Assembly: GCA_022577435.1 (NCBI GenBank) | Contig: JAKOON010000018.1 | Span: forward strand, 2,470,282 to 2,534,281 | DNA: 64,000 nt | From: Embiotoca jacksoni | Lineage: Eukaryota > Chordata > Actinopteri > Embiotocidae | Reading direction: 5' to 3' | In this document: in pieces, positions 35,513 through 47,254 of the stretch | Layout of the letters: each line of letters begins with the position of its first letter | Position numbering within the stretch: the first letter of the stretch is position 1 | Position numbers and translations under genes: made by a program | The notes under the pieces: model-generated | Told to the model about the DNA's origin: nothing | Seen by the model: the letters and a program-made list of their open reading frames with translations, nothing else | The model's database searches: none

Positions 35513-35600
35513 TCAAGTAGTTGTAGTTGTGATGTTTGTTCGGGTTCATTATCCTGCTGCAGAATGCATCTTTGCCACAGATACAAACCAGAGGGAGGGT
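35513..35600 (-). pseudogene. Tc1-like transposase central part, family T1 copy 2
   Basis: Minus strand: ILQQDNEPEQTSQLQLLED at about 35570-35514 carries the QQDN motif around the second catalytic Asp. Joining the two flanks at one GGTCT copy restores continuity in this family's order, so the LTR landed between the second and third catalytic motifs. The N-terminal half of the transposase is missing or unrecognisable beyond about 35600. Confidence 0.7.
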
Positions 35601-35985
35601 GGAGCTAAGCAGCAACCACAGGGGCTGGAAAATGAAGCCAACTGCAGTTCCTTGAATGGCCACTTGAGGCTGGCTCCATAAGCAAGTCAATCCCCATTGC
35701 CAGCCATGGTAAACTGTTTACATGCTGCTACAAAACATGCTTTTGGTCTCTTTAGGTTATTTCTCTGTTCATAACAACTGTACGGGGGAGGTGGGGATAT
35801 TTTATAACTCTCTCATTGAAATTGTAGTCGGACTTATAGTCACCCATCAGTAAAGGCGGGCTGTTTTGAGTGCTGAATCGGTGCCTTCACTGAGCTGGGT
35901 GCCTACAGGTTTCAGTGTGCAGAAAAATTACATGCACAACTCACAAATCAGGAAACAAGACGGGTGCATGGTTATGAAGAGAATG
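35601..35985. other. Unassigned DNA
   Basis: Nothing recognised. Confidence 0.45.
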
Positions 35986-36260
35986 AAAAACTAGCGCCAC
36001 TCACAGAGCAATATAAAACATTTTATTGTGGGCAAAAGAAAGGATGTGTTTTAGCCATAAGCCATCATCAGCGTTTACATTTGGAAATGACAGGCTACAT
36101 AGAGACAAAAGGGGACAAAGCGTCCAATCAGCAATGAGGACGCATGACAAGTAAGTCCACCGAGGAAGGGAGGCTCATAACATCTCATAACATCATATTT
36201 ATCAATAACTGATGTCAATATTCAAAGTGTTGCATATTTCCCTTTGAGAGCCGGTATTCT
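35986..36260 (-). repeat. Penelope-like or similar retroelement end, copy P2
   Basis: Minus strand 'CGCTGATGATGGCTTATGGC' is followed by TAAAACACATCC (36073-36042) and later 'gctctgtgagtggcgc' near 36010-35995. This style of text is typical of the terminal repeats of fish Penelope-like elements. No coding part is present. The CTGATGA...AAAAC core resembles a decayed hammerhead ribozyme core. Confidence 0.45.
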
Positions 36261-39200
36261 GTTATTTTTGCCAAGAGGTTCCAGCCAGAGCCACACAGAC
36301 AGAGACTGAACATAGTGCTGGTTTAAACAACCAGGTTCTCTTTGCTCATGTTTAGTTGGGATTTAAGCATGTCTCTGAAGAATGGAGCGCTACTTTTCCT
36401 CGGCCCGGGAGGACCGTTTCCCCTCCTGAGAAGTGGGTCAGAGACACTATTTGTCCTCTGAGAGCACCACTAGCCTTCGTTTGACCGGACTTTTGCTGAT
36501 TGGAGTCTTGCTTTGTTCATTTTGCAAATTCTGTATCCCTGATCAAGTTGCTTTTCAAACTCAATTGTCATTTTTGGTGTGCAAAATTCTTACTTTGGAT
36601 ACAACTGATCTAGTTTCCACATAGTGTTTTACAGCTCCATGCACCGCCTCATTAGAAACCGTCAAGCATCCGTGGTTTGATGCTGAGAAAGTCCCTCTTT
36701 GCTCAGAATAACAATCTAGCTTCTGACACTTTCACTTAGTTTTAAAGTCATGTTCCTTATTGAGTGAGATAAATATTTTGATTTCAATGGAGAAGTGGTT
36801 GAAATATAATTTTATAAACTAAATGAACCTAGTGCTCCAGGGGAAAATGTAAAAACATCATCAGTAAAAATATTGTCTCCAACACACAAGCAGCTGACTG
36901 TCAGCCCACAGTATTTTTCTATTTGTTAAGTTTGGCCTCTTTATTTGCATATATAAAACATATTTTCTTTGCTTCCGAGATGAATGTTGTCTAAATAGTG
37001 CACAGAAGGGTGTGAAGACTACAGCATACTAATGATAACATCAAATACAGTATCATACTCTATCATAGAACACATTTTACCTTCAAAACACAAAAAGAAA
37101 TACATTAATTTACAAAATGAGAAAAACAACTAAAAATCTTATTTCAGAAGCTGTGATTGCTCAGGTGAATGTGATGTGTCTCTCTGTGGATGCTGAGGGA
37201 TCTTAATGATGAACTGAACCGAGGATCAAGATCTAAAAAAGATTCCCGCTGGAGTCCCATTTAGGAGCTGTTGAGTTATCAGAACTCTGAAATCAGGAAG
37301 TTACAAATGCATGTCACTCGGCAACATGTCTCCAAGCTGGGTTGATGTATTTGCTGTTACCAGTTGACACCAGAAAAATCCTTTACTTCACCCTCATGAT
37401 CAAATCCACTTATCACAGTAATTACATTATAACGACTTTGCTCTGCCAGCTATGCTTTAGATTCAATCAAACTGATCACAGCCTGAGAAAACAACACCGA
37501 CAACATCAGCTCAGAGGGGAAACTAGTTTTGTGTTTGTTTACAAGTGGACAGAGCGACAGTAGATGAGCATGCAGGAAGCCTTTATGGGACTGATAACTT
37601 ATGGACGAGTCTGAGGATCTGGAGGCAAATCAACTCTGAGTTTAGTGCAACCATGTCTCTAGACATTAGCAGACAAACTGTCTGCTGATGTGAGTGTTTG
37701 GGATAATGATGGAGGTCAATGTGATGCAACATCCAGTTATGCCTGGAAAATGCAACTTAATGCATGCAGGTTGGATTTTGGTTTTCAGGAGGAGCCCCAG
37801 GCAATGGGCTCATTTCAATGACTTGGTACCAACTGGCCTGAAATATTTTGAAATAGAAATGTCCGGGGTAGGCACAGTGAAGAAGAACATGTCTGTACAT
37901 CTGTACATGCTCACTGTGGACTAGAACATTTACAAGTAGAGTGGACAACCTTGAATAACCGGCAAAAACAGCATTTAATGCCTACATGATGGAGCCAGAG
38001 GTTATTCTCAATTACCTCGGCGGTATTTTACTGTAAGGAACTTTAAGCCCATTTTTCTGTACAGTCTATGGGATGAACAGAATGGAATAATACAGGACAC
38101 CCCGAGGGGTATTCCTCGAGTAATGGAAGCTCTGCTGGTCACACCTCTCCGGGAGCCCAGTGTTTGCATCCATCGTGAGGTTCTTCACTCAGCGTCCTGC
38201 CTAAGGGAGCATCAAACACAACACACCGAGGCAGCGCAGTGTGTCATTTACCAAAAGTCTGAATCCCCAAAAGGATTTCTGTGCAAAGTAAAAAAAATAG
38301 ATAACTGAGAAACAGATCAAGTATATGCACAGTGTCCTGATTGTAATTATTTTGGGGATATTTCAATGTTCTCCATCTCAGATATAGCAAAGCTTTATTT
38401 CCTATATAAGGACTTACATATAGATCATCTTGGACTTTTGTCATGAAGACAATAAATTGTGAGGTGATTAAATACTATGTGCTAGGACAAATGTAATCAG
38501 AGAAATAATGCAAATATGGGATAAATATATATATTTTCTTTTAGGAACAATAAGTTATAACAACTAAAACTGTTATTTAGATTGACTTAAACTGATCCTA
38601 ATAGCCCATAATAGGGCTATGTAGAATATATAATCTAATATAACCTATATAATCACAATTAAATAAAGCTATTTCAAACAACAGTTTGCTGTTATACTTG
38701 TTGGCTCTGAGATTGACGTTTTATTGTCAAGTAACATTTTGGCCTACAGTTAATTCTAGCATATAGCAGTGGGTGATCCTGCGTACTGAGGAGATGGTAG
38801 CTGTCAAATATGGTTTCTGCAGTCAGATGATAGTGTCCTGTCTGATCTCACGTCTGATGAATGACCTTTGACCCCTTCCAGTTAGACCAGCTTGTTCTGG
38901 TGGCACAGACAGCTTGTGGACTTTAGTATGAAAATGGAAAGTCAAGTATTCAATTATCATTGTTGCACAAACGATTTCCAAAAATGGAAATGGAACGTCT
39001 CAATGAGTTCTTAGGTAATTAATGGGTCAAGCATTGGCCATCCTTTTAAAATGATTGGGTGCTGAAGTGACGTCTGAATAATGTCAATTTAATATAAGAA
39101 GAGACAAGTCAAAACTATGTAAAACCACAGTTCACCCATCATGCAGAGACTAAAACAGACCTTGAAGGTTAGTGACGTATTCACCTGGAAACACATTTGG

Positions 39201-39639
39201 AACTGAAATTATTATAGAAAATGGAAAAGCAAATTAAAAACACTTGTGTTTAGATAATATATGTGGCCAGCATGAACAAATAAAGGCTGGTTGATCATTA
39301 ATGCTGTCAATTTGCATTTTTTAAAATTTTATTCAACACTTCCTGCAGATATTTCAAAATAACAGCTTGGAAGGAAAATTAAATATCTGTACAGGCCAGT
39401 GTTTGACAATAAATTGTATGCGTTATGATATCATGATCAATCTGTTAACACTGTTAAGTAGCGTTTATCTGCTTACTTAAGTGCAGCTTATCAAAGAGTC
39501 TGCAGCAAACCCTGTCAGTGATATTTAATAATTGATTTTTGAAAAGTTTGTTAGACAGAGTTTAGTTCCTGTATACCTCCAAAAGTTATTGTTTTCTTTA
39601 TCTGCACTTGGTTGAAAATTACAGTCAGTCTAACAGAAC
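36261..39639. other. Unassigned DNA, 3.4 kb
   Basis: No gene, RNA or named repeat recognised. Open frames are at most 76 codons with no motif. The part from 38450 to 39480 is strongly AT-rich. Confidence 0.5.
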
Positions 39640-40020
39640 TCCCTCTGCAGAGATGGGAGAACTTGCCAAAAAGTCATAGCAGCTCTCCACCAATCAGGCC
39701 TTTATGGTAGAGCTGCTAGTCGGAAGCCAGCCGGCTTGGATTTTAGCATTTAAAGAACTGTGATTCATGAGGAAAAGATTCTCTGATCTGATGAGAAACA
39801 GAAACTCTTTGGGCACTAAGTCTATTGAACATCAGAGACTACTCATCACCTGCTAATAAGTTTGGGGGTGGCAGCAACATGCTGTAGGCGTACTTCTCTG
39901 CAGCAGGAGACAGGGAGAGAGAAGGATGAATGCAGACAGAGACAGAGATCACTGAAGAAAACTTGTTCCAGAGTGCACTGCAGAGAGACTGTGGTGAAGG
40001 TTCATTTTTCAGCTTGACAG
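39640..40020 (+). pseudogene. Tc1-like remnant, family T1 copy 3, left part
   Basis: 'ctctgcagagatgggagaac', 'agctctccaccaatcaggcc' and 'tttatggtagagctgctagt' match copy 1 closely. A diverged central part follows ('tctgatctgatgagaaacag', 'cacctgctaataagtttggg'), up to 'gttcatttttcagcttgaca' near 40002-40019, where the FQQDN-type motif would begin. The gypsy fragment starts immediately after, at 40021. Frameshifts throughout. Confidence 0.75.
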
Positions 40021-40190
40021 TGTTGTGTGATGGTGTTGAAAGGACCCAAACGCAGCACACGGAGCAGATGACTTGAATAAACGAACTGAGACAAGTCCGG
40101 GTTAGCTGCAAGCCAACAAAAGTCACTACCTACCTGGGATCTTCCCAGTAATTCTCACCGGAGTAGCTCAGGCCAGAGCGGGACAGGCCG
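40021..40190 (-). mobile_element. Ty3/gypsy-like LTR edge, copy L2
   Basis: Minus strand, the 3' edge of an LTR related to L1: 'acgcagcacacggagcagat' (+ strand) matches 'atgcagcacacagagcagat' at 28.56 kb, and 'caagccaacaaaagtcacta' matches 'taagccaacaacagtcacta'. Only this edge is present. The rest of the LTR is missing. Confidence 0.7.
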
Positions 40191-40194
40191 GTGA

Positions 40195-40280
40195 CCAGAA
40201 GTGAGGAAGGGTGGTCCAAACTGGGTGAACTGGCGTCCGCGGTCTGAGACGACATCCACAGGTATGCCATGGTTGATGAT
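40195..40280 (-). pseudogene. Ty3/gypsy integrase core fragment
   Basis: Minus strand reads HGIPVDVVSDRGRQFTQF near 40270-40215. The VSDRGxQFT motif belongs to the retroviral-type integrase core, where the Asp is the second catalytic residue. Only about 25 residues are recognisable. It runs directly into LTR edge L2 and follows the RNase H part with the zinc finger and first half of integrase missing. Confidence 0.65.
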
Positions 40281-40640
40281 TCAGGATTCATGAACAGGCG
40301 ATTCAGAGGTCCACCTGCGGGCGCAGGAAGTCACGCACCACAGAGTCCACCTCCCAGGTGAGAGCCACAAGCACACAGGAGGACGGGATGATAGTGTCTG
40401 GGTGGGGTCTCTCGTCGTCTGGAGCAAACTGACGGGAGATGGCGTCGACTTTGGTGTTCTTATGGCCGGGCCGGTGGGTAATGGTGTAATCGAACCGGGC
40501 GAAGAACAATGCCCAATGGGCTTGACGGGAGTTGAGACGTTTGGTGTTGGGATATATTCTAGGTCCCTGTGGTCTGTCCAGACAATGAAACAGTGCATCG
40601 CCCCCTCGAGCCAGTGCCTCCAAAGAAGACTGAAAGTTAT
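40281..40640 (-). pseudogene. Ty3/gypsy RNase H domain fragment
   Basis: Minus strand, about 40640-40303. IVWTDHRDLEYI appears in one frame and, in the next, KRLNSRQAHWALFFARFDYT then ITHRPGHKNTKVDAISRQF. These are the C-terminal part of the gypsy RNase H and the tether that follows it (RPGxxNxxxDAxSR). At least one frameshift separates the two frames. The segment ends with a WEVDSVV stretch near 40345. Reverse transcriptase is absent. The fragment lies inside Tc1-like copy T1-3. Confidence 0.85.
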
Positions 40641-40664
40641 ATTTACTGTCAAAGAGTTGAAATA

Positions 40665-40790
40665 AGGGTTCAAATACTTTTGTAAATGAGGGACTTCAGT
40701 TTTTTACTTCAAATAAAATTGCCAAAGTTTCTAAAAACATGGTTTCACTTTGTCATTGTGGTATTTATTGGCTGTATATTGATGGGGAAA
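40665..40790 (+). mobile_element. Tc1-like remnant, family T1 copy 3, right end
   Basis: 'ggttcaaatacttttgtaaa', 'gacttcagttttttacttca' and 'atggtttcactttgtcattg' are the terminal part of the T1 family. Its presence right after the gypsy fragment shows that the gypsy piece interrupts this transposon. Confidence 0.75.
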
Positions 40791-41314
40791 CAATGAGTCA
40801 AATTCAAATGGTGCTTCAGTCAGTTTATCTGGCTTTACTGCACCAACCAGCCATCCTGGATGTTTTCACAGAGCTGGAAAGCTTCAGATTGTGGCCTTTT
40901 TCACCATCACTTTCCCCACATCCATTATTATCCTATATCCCATAATGCATTATTGCTTGCTTGCGTAACACAAGCCAACAGAATTGGTTATGAAACTACA
41001 TAAATTGGATTTGCAGCAGTCATAAATCTCAACTTTGTAGTTTCTGAACTTCAACCCACTAAGATGATCCGTCCAGTGCTGTCTCTTCTACAGCCTCATT
41101 ATGGTGAAATGCATCACTTTCCTTCAGACTATTATTAGTCTGTGTCTCTTATATGTTCCATTATATATTCCAGATAACAAGAGATTGATATAAATGAAGC
41201 CATTATTAAAATATCTATTTTCAGCAGCTGTGAGGTAATGTTTCTATACAGTGCACCCACCTGTCACAAGTTAGAACGACATTCATTCAAACAAACCCTG
41301 CAGGACATGCTTAC

Positions 41315-41316
<2 letters not shown>
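40791..41316. other. Unassigned DNA
   Basis: Nothing recognised. Confidence 0.5.

Positions 41317-41390
<74 letters not shown>
41317..41390. repeat. (TG)37 microsatellite
   Basis: Perfect run followed by AGAGAG and further TG text to about 41430. Confidence 0.98.
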
Positions 41391-41396
<6 letters not shown>

Positions 41397-41605
41397 TGAA
41401 TGAGTGTGTGTGTCCATGCTGTGTGTGGCATTTGGTGTCTTGGCTTATCTGGCTGTGGAGAGAGCTATGAGAGCTCGCTGTGTAATTGAAATGTCATGCG
41501 TACAGGAGAGGAGTTTGACTGAACGGGAGCCTTTAGCCATGCCCCAACGAGCCGGCGACAGATGAGCAACAGCTTCCCCAACGAGAAGTGGCATTCCCCG
41601 AACCC

Positions 41606-41670
41606 ATTCCTCCTCCGTCTTCCTCCTCCTCCTCCTCCTCCTCCATCCTCCTCCTCCTCCCTCGTCCGTC
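41606..41670. repeat. (TCC)n microsatellite
   Basis: Pyrimidine-only tract of CCT/TCC units with a few interruptions. It has mirror-repeat character, so triplex formation is conceivable. Confidence 0.9.
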
Positions 41671-42015
41671 ACCCCATCTCGGCTCCTCCACTCTCCCCGT
41701 CTCTGTGATTCCTCCTTGTCTATCTGCAGTCTAACAGTGATTAACGATCGCTCCTGCTAGTTGCTGAAATATTAAAATAAATGGTCGGCTGAATCCGGGT
41801 CTGAAGGAAAGCCAGTGCATTTATCATTTTTATCTGAGGCTAAACTATTGTGTTATTGATGGCGGCAGTGGGCTTGCCATTCAAGTGTACTAATGCAGGT
41901 GGCAAGGAAACTCCCAGGGTTTGATTGCTGCCAAGCACGGAGACAACACAGCCTAATTTATTTTCACATAATCCACAATGATTAATAGGACTGTACAGCA
42001 TAGTATAGTTGCAGT

Positions 42016-42036
42016 CCCCCCTCCCTCCCTCCCTCC
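42016..42036. repeat. (CCCT)n short tract
   Basis: C-rich CCCT units. Confidence 0.85.
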
Positions 42037-42654
42037 TGCATTTTCTCTCATGACGTGGCTCTCCACATAGAATAAAACAGTAATGCCGATGCACCATAAT
42101 CAGAACTCAGCTAGAAATCCTCAGTCTGACAAAAACTGCCGCATTTTCAAATTAGCCTGTCAATTCAATTATATAATATGATGTTCAAAAAGCTCTTACA
42201 TTTCTACTTTTACCAGATGATGTTAATCTATTTCTGTGTTTCAGTTTTCTTTCTCATTTGTATTTCAAAATAAAAAAAGTTAAAAAAAGGATCAACACTC
42301 TGTCATGGTCCAATCCTGTTTCCATGCCTCTCTTAATTTTGTGTAACTATAATCTAATGTTCATGAAAGTGTTTTGAATGTTCATATAACCTTATATACC
42401 TTAAATATAACACTTAATAATAATAATTGATGCCAGTCTCTGAAGGTTTTGTGACATTTGTGACAAAGTATAAGGTTGATTTGAATGCAGAACTGTCAGC
42501 GACGGAGAACAATCTGATCCACACGGAGATGTTTTCAGGGTTTCACAATAATAATGCTATGGCTTATAAAGACACTCTGTTGATACTGGAGACCATTGGA
42601 GACAATCCGTTGATTTATGTACATGGGTTAATGCTGGCTGGGGAATGAACCCTG
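42037..42654. other. Unassigned DNA
   Basis: Nothing recognised. Confidence 0.5.
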
Positions 42655-42780
42655 ATTGTTCCATAACCTTCACAACAAAGGTCTTATATGTCAGACCAAA
42701 TTCAGATCTTTCTCTGAATCGAGCCAAGTTATTTTTGTGCCTAAATCGACAAACATCGGCATTTTGTTTCCTGACTCTAA
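42655..42780 (+). repeat. Dispersed CCCTAACC-type fish repeat, copy 3 (diverged)
   Basis: 'tgttccataaccttcacaac' and 'tatttttgtgcctaaatcga' correspond to text at 6.5 kb. The central part is diverged. Confidence 0.35.
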
Positions 42781-43279
42781 TAAGGGTGCTAATTCAGTAA
42801 CAGTTTCCTTGAATATCCATGAGCAAATCAGTCATACATTGAATGGAAATACTGAATGAACACTAAATTAAATTGCTCAACAATTTGCATGAGATCATAT
42901 TACTTATATTTATTTAGGTGCATGTCATCATTTAAGCTGCCTGTCCGCTCTAACATACAGAATACAACGAAACAAGGACACGCGGTGCAATATCACTCAA
43001 ATTTTAAGTGATTCTAAATTGTCACACGATAATTGTGTTATTCTTAGTTGAAGTGTAGATTGTTTGATCTTTTCTATAGTTAAAAACAAAAAGGTTTGAT
43101 AGACAACATGAAAAGTACCACCTCAGATTGCATGGGACTTCTGCAACACGAGTGATTACAGATGAAACTTTAAATAAAGGTTAATTGCAAGAGAAAAGGT
43201 TAAAAAAGAACCGGTGAACAGCGTTCTCGGTTTTTGCCTGGGTGGTGTTGAATGCAGCACGGTTTCATGTGAGAAAAAA
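42781..43279. other. Unassigned DNA
   Basis: Nothing recognised. Confidence 0.5.
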
Positions 43280-43745
43280 ACTGCAAGAATAAGTAAGAAA
43301 CCAGGACGTGAGACCTCATACGGACGAGAGTCAGTATCCACTGAACATAAGCTGAAATACAGCTGCAGCAGAGTCTCGGAGGTGTGGAAACAGCTGTTTC
43401 ACTGACAGCTGAGATAGTGAGCAGGATACTGCATGAAGTGAGACCGTTCCTGGTCTGTTTGGATCAGATGGGGTCCAGGATGTTTGGCGTGGACCCGGTC
43501 AGGACCACCGCAGTGGCTGCACAGTGCGGAGCGTCCAACATGGAGGTTGGAGTGTACTGATGAGAGGCTGCATGAGAGCAGGAGGTGTAGAGGAGGTGAG
43601 ATTTATAGGTGGCACTACAAATGAAAAGATGACTCAGTCACAAGAAACATCTCTCCACAGATCTGACAGACCGGTATCATCTGTACCCAGAAGGATCCAA
43701 TCTGTCATCAAAAAGAACGGCAGACATACAACAACTAAAAAAAAA
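43280..43745 (+). pseudogene. Tc1-like transposase remnant, family T4
   Basis: After an unclear N-terminal part, the + frame gives FGSDGVQDVWRGPGQDHRSG and then TVRSVQHGGWSVLMRGCM, the segment after the first catalytic Asp of Tc1 transposases (normally VKHGGGxVxxWGC). VEEVRFIGG follows. The text then jumps to VPRRIQSVIKKNGRHTT at about 43674-43730, which is the C-terminus. The QQDN and DLNP catalytic motifs lie in the deleted part, so this is an internally deleted, inactive copy, ending in an A-rich stretch. Confidence 0.7.
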
Positions 43746-45253
43746 TGACAATGCATAAATGAGGGTTGTACTCAAAATAATGTCAAAAAAACAAACAAAA
43801 GAACACATAATTACTGTAAAATGAGACAATTTTGAATCATCTAATTTTTTCATCATATTGCTGTCTTTTGTGCTGCATCTGGATCCACTTACGTACACTA
43901 AACCACTCTGGTTCTGGTGCTACATGTGCTCTGTGATTTCATCCAGCTGTTTTCAGGAGGAGCAGCTCTTTGAAGAGGAGATGACAGTGATACAACATCT
44001 GATAATATCATGGTAATATCTGTTGAAACTGGGATGAAACTAAAAACAGTTAAATATTCATCTCTCCTGTTGCTTTATGAGCCAATAGAGAGAAAACAGA
44101 GAAAACAGCGTTCTCGTACTGTCTGCTGCCGTGCTGGCTTTTACCCAGCCAGGTGTTGCCAGATCCAAATTCATTGCATGGATATGTGGCTGTGGCTAGA
44201 TTCCATAAGGAATTATTTCTACCCATTGTATCTCAATGGTGAGGGGGCGTGGCCTAATGGGAGCATGTATCATTACGATATAATTCAATCAATCCAAAGC
44301 ACATTTAGGCTGGTGATATTTGGGAGCCATAGATTCTAACTTGCACAAACCCAAGTCAAAGAAAGGATCAGTAAGTCAGGCAGACTAGACGAGTTGGTGA
44401 ATTTCAAAGTGCAATCAAAGTATATTTGAATTTGTAACTTAACTGGTCTTGGAGATTTCTCAGTTCTGGTCAGCATGTTAAATTCCATTTTAGATCTGTA
44501 CAATTGATATCTGACTGCTTTGTTGTACAGTGTTTCCATGCACATTCGTGTCTTATCATTGTTATGATCAAATATTAGTTTGTAATTTTTATTTTCTTTC
44601 TATGGCCACTCCGTGGCTCCGTACACTCTAGTGCCCTCAAAAGAAAAAAAAAAACAACTCAATGATAATTCATAATTACGTGAAACTCATTCATCACGAT
44701 TAAGCACACAAATAGTACCTGTCAAAGACGTGTTACTGTCTACCACATTTTGAAGAAATCAAAGGACATTAAAACAAAATAACACAAAGGGAAAATATGT
44801 GGAAACACAGAAAAACATATTTCATATTTTAGATTCCTTCAGTCTTGGGAGAGAAACAGTTCCTGCACACTACGCTTGTTCAGCATCACCAGTGATTAAT
44901 TACTGACCTTTTGATCCTCAGGACATCAACATTTCAAAAAATTCTTACAACAAAGATTTTGAATAGACCATGTTTAGCACAACATGTACTCCCAACTGCA
45001 ATACTGTTTACTCTGTTATCACAAATTTGCACCATATCAGAAATCCAACAGAAGGGGATGTAACCCCAGAGATACTTCTGTACATGCTAATGTAAGATCA
45101 GTGTCCTCGTATGATGAAATGTGGTGTTCTGTACTGAAATAGAAGAATATAAATCATTGGTGATCATTGGTGATGTGATCATTGGTGATGTCATCAGCTG
45201 TTAAACTTGATATGATCAAATATCTTTGTTAGCCTACATTAATAAGGTATCAT
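43746..45253. other. Unassigned DNA
   Basis: No gene recognised. 'acagcgttctcg' occurs at about 43217 and 44107, hinting at a low-copy repeat. A short triplicated ATCATTGGTGAT motif lies at about 45153-45195. Confidence 0.45.
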
Positions 45254-45293
45254 GTTTGTGTGTTTGTTTGTTTGTTTGTTTGTTTGTTTGTTT
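45254..45293. repeat. (TTTG)n microsatellite
   Basis: About nine TTTG units abutting the LINE 3' end below. It probably grew from that element's tail on the other strand (CAAA). Confidence 0.95.
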
Positions 45294-45480
45294 AATTAGA
45301 TCCCCATTAGCCTTTTGCATAGCAGCAGCTACTCTTCCTGGGGTCTTCATGATGGTGACAATACAAAGATGCACTTTGTACATCTCATACAATACACAAA
45401 CATAACACAACTGTACCAAAATAACACAATTTTAAATATATAGACAAATAGAAAAATAGAAAAGACTTTCTCCGATTGAG
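45294..45480 (-). repeat. LINE 3' end (L2/Maui-like), minus strand
   Basis: 'agatccccattagccttttg', 'catagcagcagctactcttc' and 'ctggggtcttcatgatgg' form the well-conserved 3' end of a fish LINE family, in reverse orientation, with the (CAAA)n tail at its expected end. No ORF remains. The clade name is from memory. Confidence 0.6.
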
Positions 45481-46059
45481 GCTACCCTGATCAACTAAAT
45501 AAATATCATCATTTAACATAAAATGTCCATAAGATGCTTACAAACCCCAGAATGCTTAAGAGTCTCTGACGTTTCTTTTGAAGTGGTGATCTTTTAGAGT
45601 TGCATAAGGAATAATGACGCAGTGCATTTCAATGACCACAAACATGACCTTTTATCACTTGAAATTCTTGAGAAAAGAAAAGTTTAGAAATTTACAAAGT
45701 GTCTCTCATGAAGGACATCCAGATATAACATGCATAATTAGTTTGCATAATTTTAAAAGACTTATAGAAGCTAAAAAGAAAACCTTTTTATTCATTGGTT
45801 ATCCAATGCCTGTAAATATTTCTGTAAATGGTTTATCCGGCATGTTTTGTTGGCTCACTTATTTCTGTTTCTCCTTTTTCTTTCCTTTTGTGTGGAATAT
45901 AAGGTGACAGAATAACTGCCCCACACCTGTGCACGTGGAACAGGTGGAGGATTGTCCATTCAAAGTCATTGCTGTCAGAAGTGTTGAAAATCTCTTGACA
46001 ATGTCCAGGATGATCGAAATGTCAGAATTATGAAAAGTGTTGCTGAGCAATATTGTGGT
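45481..46059. other. Unassigned DNA
   Basis: No gene recognised. Part near 45900-46050 may be diverged 5' sequence of the Tc1-like copy that follows. Confidence 0.45.
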
Positions 46060-46400
46060 GGATCTTGTGTGCTGGTGACCATTTATTCAGAATTCAAGGC
46101 AACACTTAATCAAGATGATCAAGATTGTACAGCGACACACCAACCCATCTGGTTTGAGCTGAGTGGGGGCATCATTTGTTTTTCAGCAGGACAGAGAGCC
46201 AGAGCACGCCAGCAGCCTCTGCTGCATCACATGACCTGGCCTCCACCACCACCGGCCTCCACCCAGCTGCAAAGGTTTGGGATGAGATGGACAGAATGAA
46301 AAACTGCTCAGTATACTGTGAGTAGGAATTCCTTCTAGACTGTTGGAAGAGCTCCAGGTGACGACCTCACGAGGCTGGTTATGTTGAAGAGTATTAAATC
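46060..46400 (+). pseudogene. Tc1-like transposase remnant, family T2 copy 3
   Basis: 'cagaattcaaggcaacactt', 'caacccatctggtttgagct', 'tttttcagcaggacagagag' (corresponding to the QQDN region) and 'acatgacctggcctccacca' followed by 'ggtttgggatgagatggaca' (the proline-rich and WDE region) match the C-terminal half of family T2. 'gactgttggaagagctccag' follows. Only the second half of the gene is present, with multiple frameshifts. The 89-codon open frame at 46030-46299 is not the transposase frame throughout. Confidence 0.7.
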
Positions 46401-47173
46401 TAAAGCATATTCCACTTTGTTTAATTGTTTTCTTCCTTGTGTGTTATCCCAATAGTGAAACATAATTAGAAACCTTTGAACGAAGGTTCGATTTTTGATC
46501 TTTTTTTAATTGGTACTGTTGTCAGATTTTGAATGAATCTTGTGTTTTATGTATTGGCTACATTTTTCTCAGTGTTGGTGTTGACAAATTGGTGCACTTT
46601 CAGTTTGGCTTTTAACCATTTGCTTGTGTTTCCATGAGCTGACTTTCTATTTATATATTGCATTTGTAAAATGTTTAATATTTCAAGCACACCGGCTATT
46701 TTAAACAGCAGTTCATTTAGTCATTCAGGAAACGGTTCACCGGGTTGTAAATTAAATATTTCATTCTGGTTTATAGTATTTCTAAACACAGCATTTGCAA
46801 ACCTTAAAACATATTGTCAACGGTTTAATTTCCATTTTGTATTTCTCAGTTTATTGCATACATTTTTGTCATCAGATTTCCTACGTGCTAAAACATACAG
46901 AGAAAAGAGATTTGAAAAGAGGTTCTGGGTTTAACATCCGAACTGCAATGAGTGTGTTTTGAAACAATAATTGCATGGATTTAGCTGTGATTATTAAAAA
47001 AAAAGAAATGTATTCCTCGTGTGTATGCTGAGTAATACCCATCAGGCATTTGCTCGGAGCTGATAACCGCAAATGCAGCAACTCAGCAGTGGTGCAGCTC
47101 TACTAACTGTATCAAATACCTCTGGGTTATTATCGCATTTTGCTCGAGTTTTAAATAAGTTGTGCTGCACGTG
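46401..47173. other. Unassigned DNA
   Basis: Nothing recognised. Confidence 0.5.
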
Positions 47174-47179
47174 CACACG

Positions 47180-47252
<73 letters not shown>
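47174..47252. repeat. (CG)/(AC)n compound microsatellite
   Basis: A short CACGCACGCGCGCGC lead followed by about 31 AC units. The alternating purine-pyrimidine tract can adopt Z-DNA. Confidence 0.95.
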
Positions 47253-47254
<2 letters not shown>

